DNA of 64,000 nt from Paenibacillus sp. 1_12. Its GTDB lineage: Bacteria > Bacillota > Bacilli > Paenibacillales > NBRC-103111. A program made the translations under genes and the position numbers. The DNA is taken from contig NZ_FOTE01000008.1 of assembly GCF_900114475.1 (NCBI RefSeq), forward strand, positions 1 through 64,000, read 5' to 3'. The notes beneath the pieces were generated by a model. That model searched no databases, was not told the origin of the DNA, and saw only the letters and a program-made list of their open reading frames with translations. Positions 1 to 8,760 of the stretch are shown here, piece by piece (within the stretch, counting starts at the first letter, position 1; the number at the start of each line of letters is the position of its first letter).

Positions 1-327
1 AAATTAGCCTTACTAACGGCCCCGACCAGCACGCCTATGCTTCATAGTGACCGTGGTTTTCAGTACACCTCGATAAGCTTCAAGAAGCTCTTAGAGGGCA
101 AGATCGTACAGAGTATGTCTCGAGTGGGCAGGTGCATTGATAACGGCCCCATGGAATCCTTCTGGGGAACTCTTAAATGCGAGAAGTATTATTTGCGTCG
201 TACCTACCCAACCTTCGAAGAACTTCAAAAGGACATGGATGCGTACATTTATTTTTACAATAACGAGCGTTTGCAGGCAAAACTAAACGGCCTCAGTCCA
301 TTAGAATTCAGGACCAAGACCGCTTAA
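1..327 (+). CDS. IS3-family transposase OrfB, C-terminal part
   Basis: The frame is open from the first base, so this is the 3' end of a longer gene that starts outside the window. The visible part carries the C-terminal half of the retroviral-integrase-type DDE core: the second catalytic aspartate in HSDRGFQYTS and the glutamate in DNGPMESFWGTLKCE, followed by YFYNNERLQAKLNGLSPLEF, the usual tail of OrfB in the IS3/IS150 group. In this family the product is normally made as an OrfAB fusion by programmed frameshifting, which cannot be checked here. It would cut and join the IS ends; nothing ties it to the flanking genes. Confidence 0.9.
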   Translation, partial: KLALLTAPTSTPMLHSDRGFQYTSISFKKLLEGKIVQSMSRVGRCIDNGPMESFWGTLKCEKYYLRRTYPTFEELQKDMDAYIYFYNNERLQAKLNGLSPLEFRTKTA

Positions 328-347
328 CCGATTTTTATTATTTGTTA

Positions 348-372
348 TGTCTACTTGACGGGGTGCAGTTCA
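348..372 (+). repeat. Right terminal inverted repeat of the IS3 element
   Basis: Twenty-five bases starting TGTCTACTTGACGG and ending GCAGTTCA, lying 20 bp after the transposase stop. The reverse complement matches the typical outer end of IS3/IS150 elements. The mate at the other end is outside the window. Confidence 0.8.
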
Positions 373-429
373 TTTTAAGGTCAGTCTCTTTGGCTTATAT
401 GAATCTTGAAAATTGTAGCGGTTCTTGAA

Positions 430-1542
430 TCAAGATCTTGAGGTTAGCTGTGGCACAGGCGTTTGAACGACTGTCTTGTTCTTGCCAGATCGCTTGGCGA
501 TATAGAGCGCAGCATCTGCTCCTCTGAACAGAGCTTCCTTGCCATCTCCTGTGGCATAATTTTGCAGGCCTATACTAATCGTGGCAGCTTTGGAATCCAA
601 CTCGGGATGCAGCGTTAAAGATAGTTTTTGGCGGATTTGCTCAGCTATTAAATACGATTGATCCATCGATTTATCGGCAAAAATAACGGCAAATTCCTCG
701 CCTCCATATCGGGCAACGAAATCGTTGGAAGTGACGGTCTCCTTGATAATCAAGGCAACCCGCTGCAAAATAATGTCTCCCACCCAATGTCCGTAGGTAT
801 CATTAATATGTTTAAAATTATCGATGTCGAGAATAGCTACTTGCAGAGGAAGATGATTGCGTTCATTTTGTTCGATCAGCTTTTCCAAATATTCATGAAA
901 GGTTTTATGATTATATAGATCGGTCAAAGCATCCATCTTGGATAACTTGTCCATAATAATCGTTTTGACGAGCAGCTCCTGCTTAGTTTGAGTGGTATGT
1001 CTCAGATTGTTAAGAAGTTCAATGCCGCTGCTTGTAATCGTCAATGCAATAACGGTTACCCCGACATAGAGAAACAGGATACCAATAATCTCGTTAGTTA
1101 GCATGCTTTCGCGGAGAGTCGGGGAAAGCAAATATAAAACCGTAAAGCTGAGAATGACCAGACAATAAGCAAGTAAAATTCGGTTCTTGTTAAAGGAGAG
1201 TACGGACGTGAGGATCGGGAATATATAAATAGCGGGTACGATGCCAATCGTCGGGTTCATATAAATAATGCTGGAGGCGTAAATAATCCCGGTTAGAATC
1301 AGAAGATCATCGTTATGAATCTTGCGAAAGCGAAACAGTATTTCGACGACTCCGGTAATGGCTGACAGCACCAAGGTCTGCATGACCAATATATAGAGAA
1401 ACGTATAGGGAGCCGAGAACGTTTCGAGACGGTGAATCAGAAATTCCAGCAGTATGGTCAATACGATCGTTATCCAATATAAGTTGAGCATCTTTCGATA
1501 GGTTAGGCTTTTGTTGGCCAACTCCAATAATAATTGATTCAT
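430..1542 (-). CDS. Membrane-bound GGDEF diguanylate cyclase
   Basis: Predicted to make cyclic di-GMP from two GTP at the inner face of the membrane. The first ~175 residues are hydrophobic with about six membrane spans and form the likely sensor region. The GGDEF domain covers roughly residues 200-360, with the active-site motif GGEEF in ARYGGEEFAVIF and the upstream DIDNFKHINDTYGH metal/GTP segment. Where an inhibitory RxxD site would lie, five residues before GGEEF, the sequence is TSND, so product inhibition through a canonical I-site is not expected. GGGAG sits 6-9 bases before the ATG. It is monocistronic, facing away from tkt. The PilZ fusion at 4459-5721 and the MshEN-glycosyltransferase at 26516-28873 are possible receivers of its product. 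Confidence 0.9.
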   Translation of the reverse strand: MNQLLLELANKSLTYRKMLNLYWITIVLTILLEFLIHRLETFSAPYTFLYILVMQTLVLSAITGVVEILFRFRKIHNDDLLILTGIIYASSIIYMNPTIGIVPAIYIFPILTSVLSFNKNRILLAYCLVILSFTVLYLLSPTLRESMLTNEIIGILFLYVGVTVIALTITSSGIELLNNLRHTTQTKQELLVKTIIMDKLSKMDALTDLYNHKTFHEYLEKLIEQNERNHLPLQVAILDIDNFKHINDTYGHWVGDIILQRVALIIKETVTSNDFVARYGGEEFAVIFADKSMDQSYLIAEQIRQKLSLTLHPELDSKAATISIGLQNYATGDGKEALFRGADAALYIAKRSGKNKTVVQTPVPQLTSRS

Positions 1543-1674
1543 GATCGACTCCCATCGTTCAAATTAACCCTGAATACTAAATCCGAATACTACATATTCG
1601 TCAGCACAATGAGAAATCCTTCGTGTGCAGCTTGCTTTTAAAAAATGATTTTTTTATTTGTTCGCAGGTTTCAG

Positions 1675-1704
1675 TTGGCAAACCGAAACGGACAATGGTA
1701 AAAT
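1675..1704 (+). promoter_or_regulatory. Probable sigma-A promoter of tkt
   Basis: TTGGCA at 1675-1680 and TAAAAT at 1699-1704, separated by 18 bp, about 110 bp before the tkt start. Four or more matches in each hexamer; assigned by eye. Confidence 0.5.
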
Positions 1705-1812
1705 GGTGCGAGTGAGCTTTTTAGCGTTAAAGGCTTCTATGCACACGTTAACATAGGTGTTTAACTGTGTGGAGTCCAAATTGCACCAACAAATTTAGGA
1801 GGTATTTTATTT

Positions 1813-3819
1813 ATGGCGGTTATTAATAAAGCGATCGAACAATTGTCTATTGATACGATTCGTACGTTGTCGATTGATGCGATTGAAAAAGCAAAATCCG
1901 GACATCCTGGTATGCCGATGGGTGCTGCACCAATGGGGTACGAGCTGTTTGCAAAATTTATGAATCATAACCCAGAAAATCCGACTTGGATTAACCGCGA
2001 TCGCTTCGTATTATCCGCGGGTCACGGATCTATGCTGCTATACAGTTTGCTTCACTTAAGCGGTTATGACCTTCCTTTGGAAGAGCTTAAGAATTTCCGT
2101 CAATGGGGAAGTAAAACTCCTGGTCACCCTGAGGTTGGACATACAGCGGGTGTGGACGCAACAACGGGTCCTTTGGGTCAAGGCTTAGGTATGGCTGTTG
2201 GTATGGCGCTTGCTGAAGCACAAATGGGTGCTGTTTATAATAAAGACAAGTTCCGTGTAGTAGATCATTATACATACGTGATTTGCGGCGACGGCGACTT
2301 AATGGAAGGTCTTTCCTCTGAAGCAGCTTCAATGGCTGGACATTTAAAGCTGGGTAAGCTGGTCGTTCTGTACGATTCCAATGATATTTCGTTGGATGGC
2401 GAGTTGAACCTATCGTTCTCCGAAAATGTTATGCAGCGTTTTGAAGGCTATGGCTGGCAGGTGCTTCGTGTAGACGATGGTAATGACCTGAATGCTATTC
2501 AAGCGGCTATCAATGAGTCTCATACCGACTATCGTCCTACATTAATTGAAGTGAAAACAGTAATTGGTTACGGAAGCCCGAATAAAGGCGGCAAAGGCGG
2601 ACACTTGGGACCGCATGGTTCCCCGCTTGGACTTGAAGAAGTCGTATTAACCAAAAAAGCATATGCATGGGAAGCAGAAGAAGATTTCTTCATTCCGGCT
2701 GCTGTGACTGAACATTTTGCTGAAGTAAAGAAAAAAGGTATTCAAACGAATGCTGCATGGGAAAAAATGTTTGCTGAATACGCTCAGGCTTACCCAGAGC
2801 TGGCGAAGCAATTCGAATTGGCCATTAGCGGCGATCTTCCTGAAGGATGGGATAAGGATATTCCAGAAGGTGCGCCTGCTGATAAAGGAACTCGTACAGC
2901 TTCCGGAATCGTGTTGAATGCGATTGCCAAAAATGTACCTTGGCTTGTAGGCGGATCCGCTGATCTGGAGTCCTCTACGATGACGCATTTGAAGGATCTA
3001 GGCGTAGCTACAGCAAAAAATTATAACGGTCAAAACATTTATTATGGTGTTCGCGAATTCGGTATGGGTGCTGCGGTTAACGGCATGCTGCTGCATGGAG
3101 GCTTAAAAGTATTCGGCGGTACGTTCTTCGTATTCTCGGATTACCTGCGTCCAGCCATTCGTCTGGCTTCCATCATGGAAGTACCGGCCATTTATGTATT
3201 TACCCACGACAGTATCGGTGTTGGTGAAGATGGTCCTACGCATGAGCCGATTGAGCAATTAGCTGCACTTCGTGTGATCCCGGGTCTAACCGTAATCCGT
3301 CCAGCAGATGGAGACGAGACAGCGGCAGCTTGGCGTTATGCGGTTGCGAACAAAAAAGGCCCTGTAGCCTTGATCTTCTCCCGTCAAGCAGCAGCAAAAC
3401 TTGAAGGAAGTGTACAAGCGAAGGATTCGCTTAGCCGCGGTGCTTATGTATTGTCCGATGCGGATGGCCAACCACAAGCGCAATTGATCGCTACGGGTAC
3501 AGAAGTACAACTGGCTATTGCTGCTCAGAAGGAATTGGCTGCAGAAGGAATTGCGGTTCGTGTCATCAGCATGCCAAGCTGGGAGCTGTTCGACAAGCAA
3601 TCCCAGGAGTACAAAGATTCCGTTATTCTTCCTGGCGTTAAAGCACGTCTTGCTATTGAAATGGGACATTCCTTCGGATGGGATCGTTATGTGGGTGATA
3701 AAGGCGATGTACTCGGCATCAACCGCTTTGGCGCTTCAGCTCCAGGCCCGATTGTTATTAAAGAGTACGGCTTCTCAGTTGAGAATGTAGTAGCGCGTGT
3801 TAAGAACCTGTTAAAATAA
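1813..3819 (+). CDS. tkt: Transketolase
   Basis: Thiamine-diphosphate enzyme of the non-oxidative pentose phosphate pathway, moving two-carbon ketol units between sugar phosphates in the cytosol. At 668 residues it has the family's full length. Visible marks are the N-terminal [18 protein letters not shown] segment, the TPP/Mg motif GDGDLMEG followed by [10 protein letters not shown], the central pyrimidine-binding domain with [10 protein letters not shown] and [12 protein letters not shown], the [15 protein letters not shown] loop, and a C-terminal transketolase domain. AGGAGGT at 1797-1803 lies 9 bases before the ATG. It has its own promoter and is followed after ~200 bp by ppnP. Codon use is that of a well-expressed gene. 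Confidence 0.97.
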   Translation: MAVINKAIEQLSIDTIRTLSIDAIEKAKSGHPGMPMGAAPMGYELFAKFMNHNPENPTWINRDRFVLSAGHGSMLLYSLLHLSGYDLPLEELKNFRQWGSKTPGHPEVGHTAGVDATTGPLGQGLGMAVGMALAEAQMGAVYNKDKFRVVDHYTYVICGDGDLMEGLSSEAASMAGHLKLGKLVVLYDSNDISLDGELNLSFSENVMQRFEGYGWQVLRVDDGNDLNAIQAAINESHTDYRPTLIEVKTVIGYGSPNKGGKGGHLGPHGSPLGLEEVVLTKKAYAWEAEEDFFIPAAVTEHFAEVKKKGIQTNAAWEKMFAEYAQAYPELAKQFELAISGDLPEGWDKDIPEGAPADKGTRTASGIVLNAIAKNVPWLVGGSADLESSTMTHLKDLGVATAKNYNGQNIYYGVREFGMGAAVNGMLLHGGLKVFGGTFFVFSDYLRPAIRLASIMEVPAIYVFTHDSIGVGEDGPTHEPIEQLAALRVIPGLTVIRPADGDETAAAWRYAVANKKGPVALIFSRQAAAKLEGSVQAKDSLSRGAYVLSDADGQPQAQLIATGTEVQLAIAAQKELAAEGIAVRVISMPSWELFDKQSQEYKDSVILPGVKARLAIEMGHSFGWDRYVGDKGDVLGINRFGASAPGPIVIKEYGFSVENVVARVKNLLK

Positions 3820-3883
3820 GATAGTTATAGGATATACAAGGGTTTCTGTTTGAAGGATTGATTGTTAGCTTTGGTGAATCAGG

Positions 3884-3959
3884 ATACATACAGGTATTAT
3901 TTATGAGGAGGGGCTGCGGCTTTGTGTCAGCTCTTCCCCAAATAACTGCTTGTATGTAT
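3884..3959. repeat. Long imperfect hairpin between tkt and ppnP
   Basis: The outer arms ATACATACA (3884-3892) and TGTATGTAT (3951-3959) are perfectly complementary. Pairing continues inward through TTATTT/AAATAA and a GGGGCTG/CAGCTCTT stem around an ~11-nt loop. There is no T-run after it, so it is not an ordinary rho-independent terminator. It could be an mRNA-stability hairpin, a weak terminator, or a small palindromic repeat element. Confidence 0.6.
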
Positions 3960-4024
3960 TCATATTTACCGGCTTTATTTCCATCGAACAGCACCTTATT
4001 TGCTTATAAAGGAGAATTTAACCG

Positions 4025-4342
4025 ATGTCACAATTTGAGCAAGTGAACGTAATTAAAAAAGCGAATGTGTATTTTGACGGAAAAGTAACGAGCCGTACTA
4101 TCGTATTCGCGGATGGTACCAAAAAAACGCTTGGCATCATGCTGCCAGGTGAATATGAATTTGGAACCGATGCCGAGGAAATCATGGAGATTCAAGCAGG
4201 AGAGCTTAGCGTACTGCTGCCGGGTACGACAGAATGGCTGCAAATTAACGGTACAGGTGAATTTACGGTTCCGGCCAATGCCAAATTCAAGCTGGAAGTC
4301 AAAACAGCTACAGATTATATTTGCTCGTATATTGCCGAATAA
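4025..4342 (+). CDS. ppnP: Pyrimidine/purine nucleoside phosphorylase PpnP
   Basis: Small cupin-fold enzyme of the PpnP (YaiE, formerly DUF1255) family, which splits nucleosides with phosphate into base and (deoxy)ribose-1-phosphate. At 105 residues it is the usual ~95-105 aa single-domain size. Family signatures visible are NVYFDGKVTSRTI near the N-terminus, KKTLGIMLPGEYEFGT, EIMEIQAGELSVLLPG and the closing FKLEVKTATDYICSYI. AAAGGAGAA precedes the ATG by about 9 bases. Ribose-1-phosphate leads into the pentose phosphate pathway, so its place behind transketolase makes metabolic sense. It ends in its own terminator, convergent to the dehydrogenase-PilZ gene. Confidence 0.93.
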   Translation: MSQFEQVNVIKKANVYFDGKVTSRTIVFADGTKKTLGIMLPGEYEFGTDAEEIMEIQAGELSVLLPGTTEWLQINGTGEFTVPANAKFKLEVKTATDYICSYIAE

Positions 4343-4390
4343 CAGCTTGGGACAAGCTAGTCGTTCTTAAGTTAAAAAATAACAACAAAT

Positions 4391-4432
4391 ACCCTGTCGC
4401 GCACATAATGGGCGTTCGGACAGGGTGTTTTT
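4391..4432 (+). terminator. Rho-independent terminator of ppnP
   Basis: ACCCTGTC (4391-4398) pairs with GACAGGGT (4419-4426), followed by GTTTTT. It lies between the convergent ppnP and dehydrogenase-PilZ genes. Confidence 0.8.
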
Positions 4433-4458
4433 GGAATCGTACGTTGCAGGATGAAGGA

Positions 4459-5721
4459 TCATTTGTCTGCGGATTCGTAATCTCCGGATATGTAAGGATA
4501 AATAGCGATGTAATCTTCGATTTTTAGACGTACATAAGGAGCCAACCCAGATAACATACATCCGTAACGGAAGCTTCCGTTGTCGTTATCGATCCGAATG
4601 ACCCGAGCTGTAATTGGAGGAAGATCGGCCTCCTGCGGGAAGTGGATGACGACGAACATGTCCATTGATAGCGGGAACGAGGATATGATCTGCATACCGC
4701 TCTCTGATAAATCATAAAGTTTGCCTTCTATGGTTTGTCCGCGAAAGGAGCCTTCCTGCTCCCATTGATGGACCGATAGAATAAGCGGAATGTCGATGTG
4801 CAAACGTGTTTTTTTGCGTCGTTCATATCCGGATGCCTGTTTGATTACGAGCGTTTGCATCCATTCTTCGTAGCATTGAACGATTGCACTCATATCCTGA
4901 TCACCGAATCCTTTGGATAAACCGATCTGGAACAAGCTTGTCGCTGTTTTCTGCAATGGCAAGGGCAGCTGATAGCTATTGGATAGTTCACCTGCGAGCA
5001 GTAGATCCTTAAGCATTAATTGAAGTGAAAATTGCGTGCTGAAGTCACGGTTAATAATTTTGTCGCTTTTGGATTCGGCTTGCTTGCTGGATGCGCCGCC
5101 TGCGAGTACAGCTTCGACAAAACGCTCAGGATTCAATCCTGCTTTGGTTGCTATCGCCAGGCCTTCGATAAATCCGAGCAAATTGACTGCAGCTATTGTG
5201 TTGTGAGCGAGCTTCGCTGAGGAGCCGGAGCCTGTGGGACCCATATAAATGACCTTCGTTCCAATAGCTTCAAATAACGAACGTTGTCTGTCGAGTGCCG
5301 CCAATCTGCCACCTGCCATAAAGGCGAGTGTGCCATTCTCGGCTGCGGGTTTACTGCCTGTGACTGGTGCGTCAATAAAATCAACGGCGCGCTCCAACAA
5401 AGCATCATGAATCTTCCGGCTCGTTTCTGGCGAGATCGTGCTGCAATCGATAACCGTCTGGCCAGCGGACAGACCGTGAACAATTCCTGTCGCACCTAGA
5501 ATGACCTCCAATACGGCAGCGTCGTCCTTGAGCATAGTCATAATGACGTCTGTATCCTGAGCAACTTCAACCACTGTGCTTACAGCAACGCCACCCAGAG
5601 CGACCACCTCTGCGGCCTTGTCAGCGGTACGATTGTAAACCTTTACAGAATAACCTTTGTTCAATAAATTCATTACCATGGGTTTACCCATAGTGCCCAG
5701 ACCAATAAATCCTACCCTCAT
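4459..5721 (-). CDS. Beta-hydroxyacid dehydrogenase fused to a C-terminal PilZ domain
   Basis: One uninterrupted 420-residue frame holds two complete modules. Residues 1-295 are an NAD(P)-dependent 3-hydroxyisobutyrate/6-phosphogluconate-type dehydrogenase: GLGTMGKPM nucleotide-binding loop (8-16), substrate motif DAPVTGSKPAAENG (117-130), catalytic Lys170 in AKLAHN, and a C-terminal helical domain. This is the normal full length of such enzymes. Residues 300-410 are a PilZ domain with both c-di-GMP signatures, R302-xxx-R306 in RRKKTR and D337-x-S339-xx-G342 in DLSESG. GAGGTG precedes the ATG by about 9 bases. The natural reading is a hydroxyacid dehydrogenase whose activity or location responds to c-di-GMP. 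The exact substrate cannot be read from sequence. A stop lost between two once-separate genes is possible, but no remnant start or RBS is evident at the junction. Confidence 0.9.
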   Translation of the reverse strand: MRVGFIGLGTMGKPMVMNLLNKGYSVKVYNRTADKAAEVVALGGVAVSTVVEVAQDTDVIMTMLKDDAAVLEVILGATGIVHGLSAGQTVIDCSTISPETSRKIHDALLERAVDFIDAPVTGSKPAAENGTLAFMAGGRLAALDRQRSLFEAIGTKVIYMGPTGSGSSAKLAHNTIAAVNLLGFIEGLAIATKAGLNPERFVEAVLAGGASSKQAESKSDKIINRDFSTQFSLQLMLKDLLLAGELSNSYQLPLPLQKTATSLFQIGLSKGFGDQDMSAIVQCYEEWMQTLVIKQASGYERRKKTRLHIDIPLILSVHQWEQEGSFRGQTIEGKLYDLSESGMQIISSFPLSMDMFVVIHFPQEADLPPITARVIRIDNDNGSFRYGCMLSGLAPYVRLKIEDYIAIYPYISGDYESADK

Positions 5722-5779
5722 TAGCTAATCACCTCAGCTCTTATTGTAGCATTTCAAGCTGATTGAGGGAATGATGGAC

Positions 5780-5809
5780 TTGCAATTTGGATCACACTTA
5801 CAGTATTCT
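5780..5809 (+). promoter_or_regulatory. Probable sigma-A promoter of pgi
   Basis: TTGCAA (5780-5785) and TATTCT (5804-5809) with an 18-bp spacer. Transcription would begin near 5816, just upstream of the Fur box at 5822-5836. Confidence 0.5.
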
Positions 5810-5821
5810 ATCTTTATAAAA

Positions 5822-5836
5822 TGATAATGATTATCA
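5822..5836. promoter_or_regulatory. Perfect 7-1-7 Fur box before pgi
   Basis: TGATAATGATTATCA matches the Bacillus Fur consensus TGATAATNATTATCA at every position and is a perfect palindrome around G5829. It lies between the predicted start of transcription and the pgi ribosome binding site (GGAGG at 5837-5841), where a bound repressor would block transcription. Function is inferred from the match alone. Confidence 0.75.
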
Positions 5837-5848
5837 GGAGGATGACCA

Positions 5849-7204
5849 ATGAGTAACAAGCTTAAGTTTGACTACAGCAAAGCTCTTTCTTTTATCCAAC
5901 AGCATGAGGTTGACTATTTAACTGATCCCATTCGATTGGCTCATGATCAATTACATAACCAAACAGGTGCAGGCTCCGACTACCTGGGATGGATTGATCT
6001 GCCGGTTGATTATGATAAGGAAGAATTCGCTCGTATTCAACAATCGGCTAAGAAGATTCAGTCCGATTCTGATGCGCTTGTTGTTATTGGTATCGGAGGT
6101 TCATATCTGGGAGCAAGAGCAGCGATTGAAATGCTTACCCATTCTTTCTACAACCTGCTGCCTAAGGGCAAACGCAAAACGCCTGAAATTTATTTTGTAG
6201 GCAATAACATCAGTTCAACATATGTGACTCATTTGCTGCAGCTGCTTGAGGGCAAGGATATTTCGGTTAATGTAATTTCCAAATCAGGTACAACCACAGA
6301 ACCTGCTATTGCTTTCCGTATTTTCCGTGAGCTGCTGGAGAAGAAGTACGGTGTTGATGAGGCCCGCAAACGGATCTATGCAACAACGGATCAATCCAAA
6401 GGAGCGCTGAAGAAGCTGGCAACAGCAGAGGGCTATGAATCCTTTGTCATTCCTGATGATGTAGGTGGACGTTATTCGGTGTTGACTGCGGTTGGCCTGC
6501 TTCCTATTGCTGCTGCCGGTGTGGATATCGAAGCGATCATGAAGGGCGCAGCTGACGCCAAGGAAGTATACAGTAATCCAAAGCTGGAAGAAAATGAAAG
6601 CTACCAATATGCAGCCGTTCGTAATGCACTGTACCGTAAAGGCAAAACAACGGAAATTTTGGTTAATTACGAGCCTTCCCTGCATTTCGTATCGGAATGG
6701 TGGAAGCAGCTGTTCGGAGAAAGCGAAGGCAAGGACTACAAAGGGATTTTTCCAGCGGCTGTTGATTTCTCAACGGACCTGCACTCCATGGGGCAATTCA
6801 TACAAGAGGGGAACCGTACGCTGTTTGAAACTGTTATTCAGGTTACAGAAGCAGCGGAGCAAATTACGATCGGTACGGACGAGAATGACTTGGATGGCCT
6901 GAATTTCCTAAGCGGGAAGACGATGGATTTCGTTAATAAAAAAGCATTCGAAGGTACAATGCTGGCGCACACGGATGGTGGCGTACCGAATTTGATCGTC
7001 ACGCTTCCGGATACAAGTGCATATACATTCGGATACATGGTCTATTTCTTCGAGAAAGCATGCGCAATCAGCGGCTATTTGATGGGTGTGAATCCATTTG
7101 ACCAGCCGGGAGTTGAAGCTTATAAGAAGAACATGTTTGCCCTGCTTGGCAAGCCTGGATACGAGAAAGAGAAAGCAGAATTGGAAGCAAGACTGACTAA
7201 GTAG
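5849..7204 (+). CDS. pgi: Glucose-6-phosphate isomerase
   Basis: Cytosolic glycolytic enzyme interconverting glucose-6-phosphate and fructose-6-phosphate. At 451 residues it matches the short Bacillus-type Pgi. Clear marks are [11 protein letters not shown] (~80-90), the phosphate-binding [16 protein letters not shown] (~142-157), [16 protein letters not shown], and the C-terminal [14 protein letters not shown] signature. GGAGG lies 7 bases before the ATG. A perfect Fur palindrome sits in the short leader, suggesting that expression falls when iron is plentiful; iron control of pgi is unexpected. Terminator at 7226-7266. With tkt and manA it forms the sugar-phosphate core of this region. Confidence 0.97.
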   Translation: MSNKLKFDYSKALSFIQQHEVDYLTDPIRLAHDQLHNQTGAGSDYLGWIDLPVDYDKEEFARIQQSAKKIQSDSDALVVIGIGGSYLGARAAIEMLTHSFYNLLPKGKRKTPEIYFVGNNISSTYVTHLLQLLEGKDISVNVISKSGTTTEPAIAFRIFRELLEKKYGVDEARKRIYATTDQSKGALKKLATAEGYESFVIPDDVGGRYSVLTAVGLLPIAAAGVDIEAIMKGAADAKEVYSNPKLEENESYQYAAVRNALYRKGKTTEILVNYEPSLHFVSEWWKQLFGESEGKDYKGIFPAAVDFSTDLHSMGQFIQEGNRTLFETVIQVTEAAEQITIGTDENDLDGLNFLSGKTMDFVNKKAFEGTMLAHTDGGVPNLIVTLPDTSAYTFGYMVYFFEKACAISGYLMGVNPFDQPGVEAYKKNMFALLGKPGYEKEKAELEARLTK

Positions 7205-7225
7205 TGTTTATATGATATGGACCAA

Positions 7226-7266
7226 GCGGCCCACCCTTAGCTTATTGATGGGTGTGCTGCTTTTTT
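7226..7266 (+). terminator. Rho-independent terminator of pgi
   Basis: GCGGCCCACCC pairs with GGGTGTGCTGC (two non-Watson-Crick positions), followed by TTTTTT at 7261-7266. Confidence 0.8.
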
Positions 7267-7308
7267 GCAAAGTGGGCCAAGAGGCAATAAGAAGGAGGGA
7301 GTCTGCTG

Positions 7309-7968
7309 ATGCTGGCTCAGTATAAAACGGTCAGAGGGCCGGGAGTCGATGAGATGGTGATCAAGAAATCCCGGTTTATTGGACATGCGAGGCCAGTAGC
7401 TTCGGAGGAAGAGGCGGTACGGTTTATCGAAAGCATCAAACAGCAGCACAAGCTGGCTAACCACAACTGTTCGGCTTACATGGTCGGGCAGCGGGATGAG
7501 ATTCAGAAGCAATCTGATGATGGGGAGCCAAGTGGGACAGGTGGTCGACCGATCTTGGAGGTCATTAAGAATCAGGGCTTGAAAAATGTCGCTGTTGTGG
7601 TTACCCGTTATTTTGGCGGTATTATGCTTGGGGCAGGCGGACTGATTCGTGCGTATACCGATGGAGCCGTTATCGGCATCGCTGCAGCCGTCCCGGTCTA
7701 TCAGGTGCTGCATCGGGAAATACGGGTGGAGATCGATTATACATGGCATGGCAAGGTGGAGAACGAGCTGCGCGGCCGTAAAGTACTTGTTGAGGACACA
7801 CTTTTTACGGACAAGGTGACGCTGATCTGTCTGCCGACCGCTGGCGAAGCGGATCTGTTTGCAGGCTGGCTACAGGATGTTACGCAAGGTCAAAGCCTGA
7901 TTACAAAGGGAGAAGAACGCTACATAGAGCATCCAGCAGGGTCCCAAGATGAGGCGGACTTCACATAG
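7309..7968 (+). CDS. YigZ/IMPACT family protein
   Basis: Full-length (219 aa) member of the UPF0029/YigZ family (YvyE in B. subtilis), related to the N-terminal domain of eukaryotic IMPACT. The exact biochemical role is not settled; links to translation and nucleic acid binding have been proposed. Diagnostic runs are KKSRFIGHARPV, DDGEPSGTGGRPILEVI (~78-94) and VTRYFGGIMLGAGGLIRAYTD (~103-123), then a small C-terminal domain. GGAGGGAG stands ~7 bases before the ATG. It lies just after the pgi terminator and before a TetR-type regulator, apparently as its own unit. Confidence 0.92.
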   Translation: MLAQYKTVRGPGVDEMVIKKSRFIGHARPVASEEEAVRFIESIKQQHKLANHNCSAYMVGQRDEIQKQSDDGEPSGTGGRPILEVIKNQGLKNVAVVVTRYFGGIMLGAGGLIRAYTDGAVIGIAAAVPVYQVLHREIRVEIDYTWHGKVENELRGRKVLVEDTLFTDKVTLICLPTAGEADLFAGWLQDVTQGQSLITKGEERYIEHPAGSQDEADFT

Positions 7969-8067
7969 GGATTAGACCTCATTGTCGATTTTTGTTCTTG
8001 CTTTACCTTAATTAAATGATAAACTATGAATTGTTAATAGTTTCCTGAAAGTATCCATAGAGAGCGA

Positions 8068-8664
8068 GTGAATGTGTTGGCCAGAAAAGCAGTAGCGCAA
8101 GAGCTTAGTCGTGAAAGGATTCTGGATGGAGCACGGCAGCTTTTTGTTGAACACGGATATCAAACTTTGACAATGCGCAGTATTGCCCAAACCATGGGAT
8201 ATAGTCACGGGGCGTTGTATTATCATTTTAAAGAAAAAGCGGATTTATTTTACACATTAGTCAATGAGGATTTTAATATGCTGCTGAACCGTCAGCGGGA
8301 GATGCTGGCTCGCAGCCGAATGGGTGATCTCGGGCAATTGCAGAAGCTGATGCAGGAGTTTATCAGGTTTGGTCTTGAGAATCCTTATCATTACGAAATT
8401 ATGTTTATGATAAACGATCCGGAGATGCAAAAATATTCGCGTACCGAGCAGGCTGAATGTCTGGAATTATTCGCGACAGTGGTGCGCTCCGTTATTTCCC
8501 GTCAGCCAAATAATGAATCGAAGATGTACAGCCTGCCCTGGAGTCTATTTATGTCGATGCATGGATTCATTTCTTATAATATTCATTACAAGCAGTCCTA
8601 TGAGGATGTTAAAAAGCTGGCTGAGCAGCATGTAAAGTTTTTGAGTCAAGGCTTGTTAAGCTAG
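8068..8664 (+). CDS. TetR/AcrR-family transcriptional regulator
   Basis: One-component repressor-type protein of 198 residues. The N-terminal TetR helix-turn-helix covers ~15-60 (RILDGARQLFVEHGYQTLTM, then YSHGALYYHFKEKADLF, the typical recognition-helix end). The rest is an all-helical ligand/dimer domain without a recognisable specificity. The start is taken as GTG at 8068; a second GTG at 8074 is possible, and the ribosome binding site is weak. No divergent partner gene is present, so its target is unknown. Confidence 0.85.
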   Translation: MNVLARKAVAQELSRERILDGARQLFVEHGYQTLTMRSIAQTMGYSHGALYYHFKEKADLFYTLVNEDFNMLLNRQREMLARSRMGDLGQLQKLMQEFIRFGLENPYHYEIMFMINDPEMQKYSRTEQAECLELFATVVRSVISRQPNNESKMYSLPWSLFMSMHGFISYNIHYKQSYEDVKKLAEQHVKFLSQGLLS

Positions 8665-8760
8665 ACCCTTCAAATAGTGAATAAAACTACAGGACAGCCG
8701 TTGTCTCCGCTACGTAGTACTCTTATCCAGACACTCCGACTGCGCAGGCACAGCTGTCTT

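Larger units (their letters stand above)
1..372 (+). mobile_element. IS3-family insertion sequence, right end only
   Basis: The element runs in from before the window. It holds the 3' part of the transposase (1-327) and ends in a 25-bp terminal repeat at 348-372. Read on the minus strand, that repeat begins TGAACTGCACCCCG, a familiar left-end sequence of IS150-group IS3 elements. The left end and target duplication lie outside the window, so whether the copy is intact cannot be judged. After 372 the sequence passes directly into the gap before the GGDEF gene. Confidence 0.85.

Noticed and set aside
1-372. Complete insertion sequence or composite transposon
   Set aside because: Only one end lies in the window and no second copy is seen, so nothing can be said of its extent.
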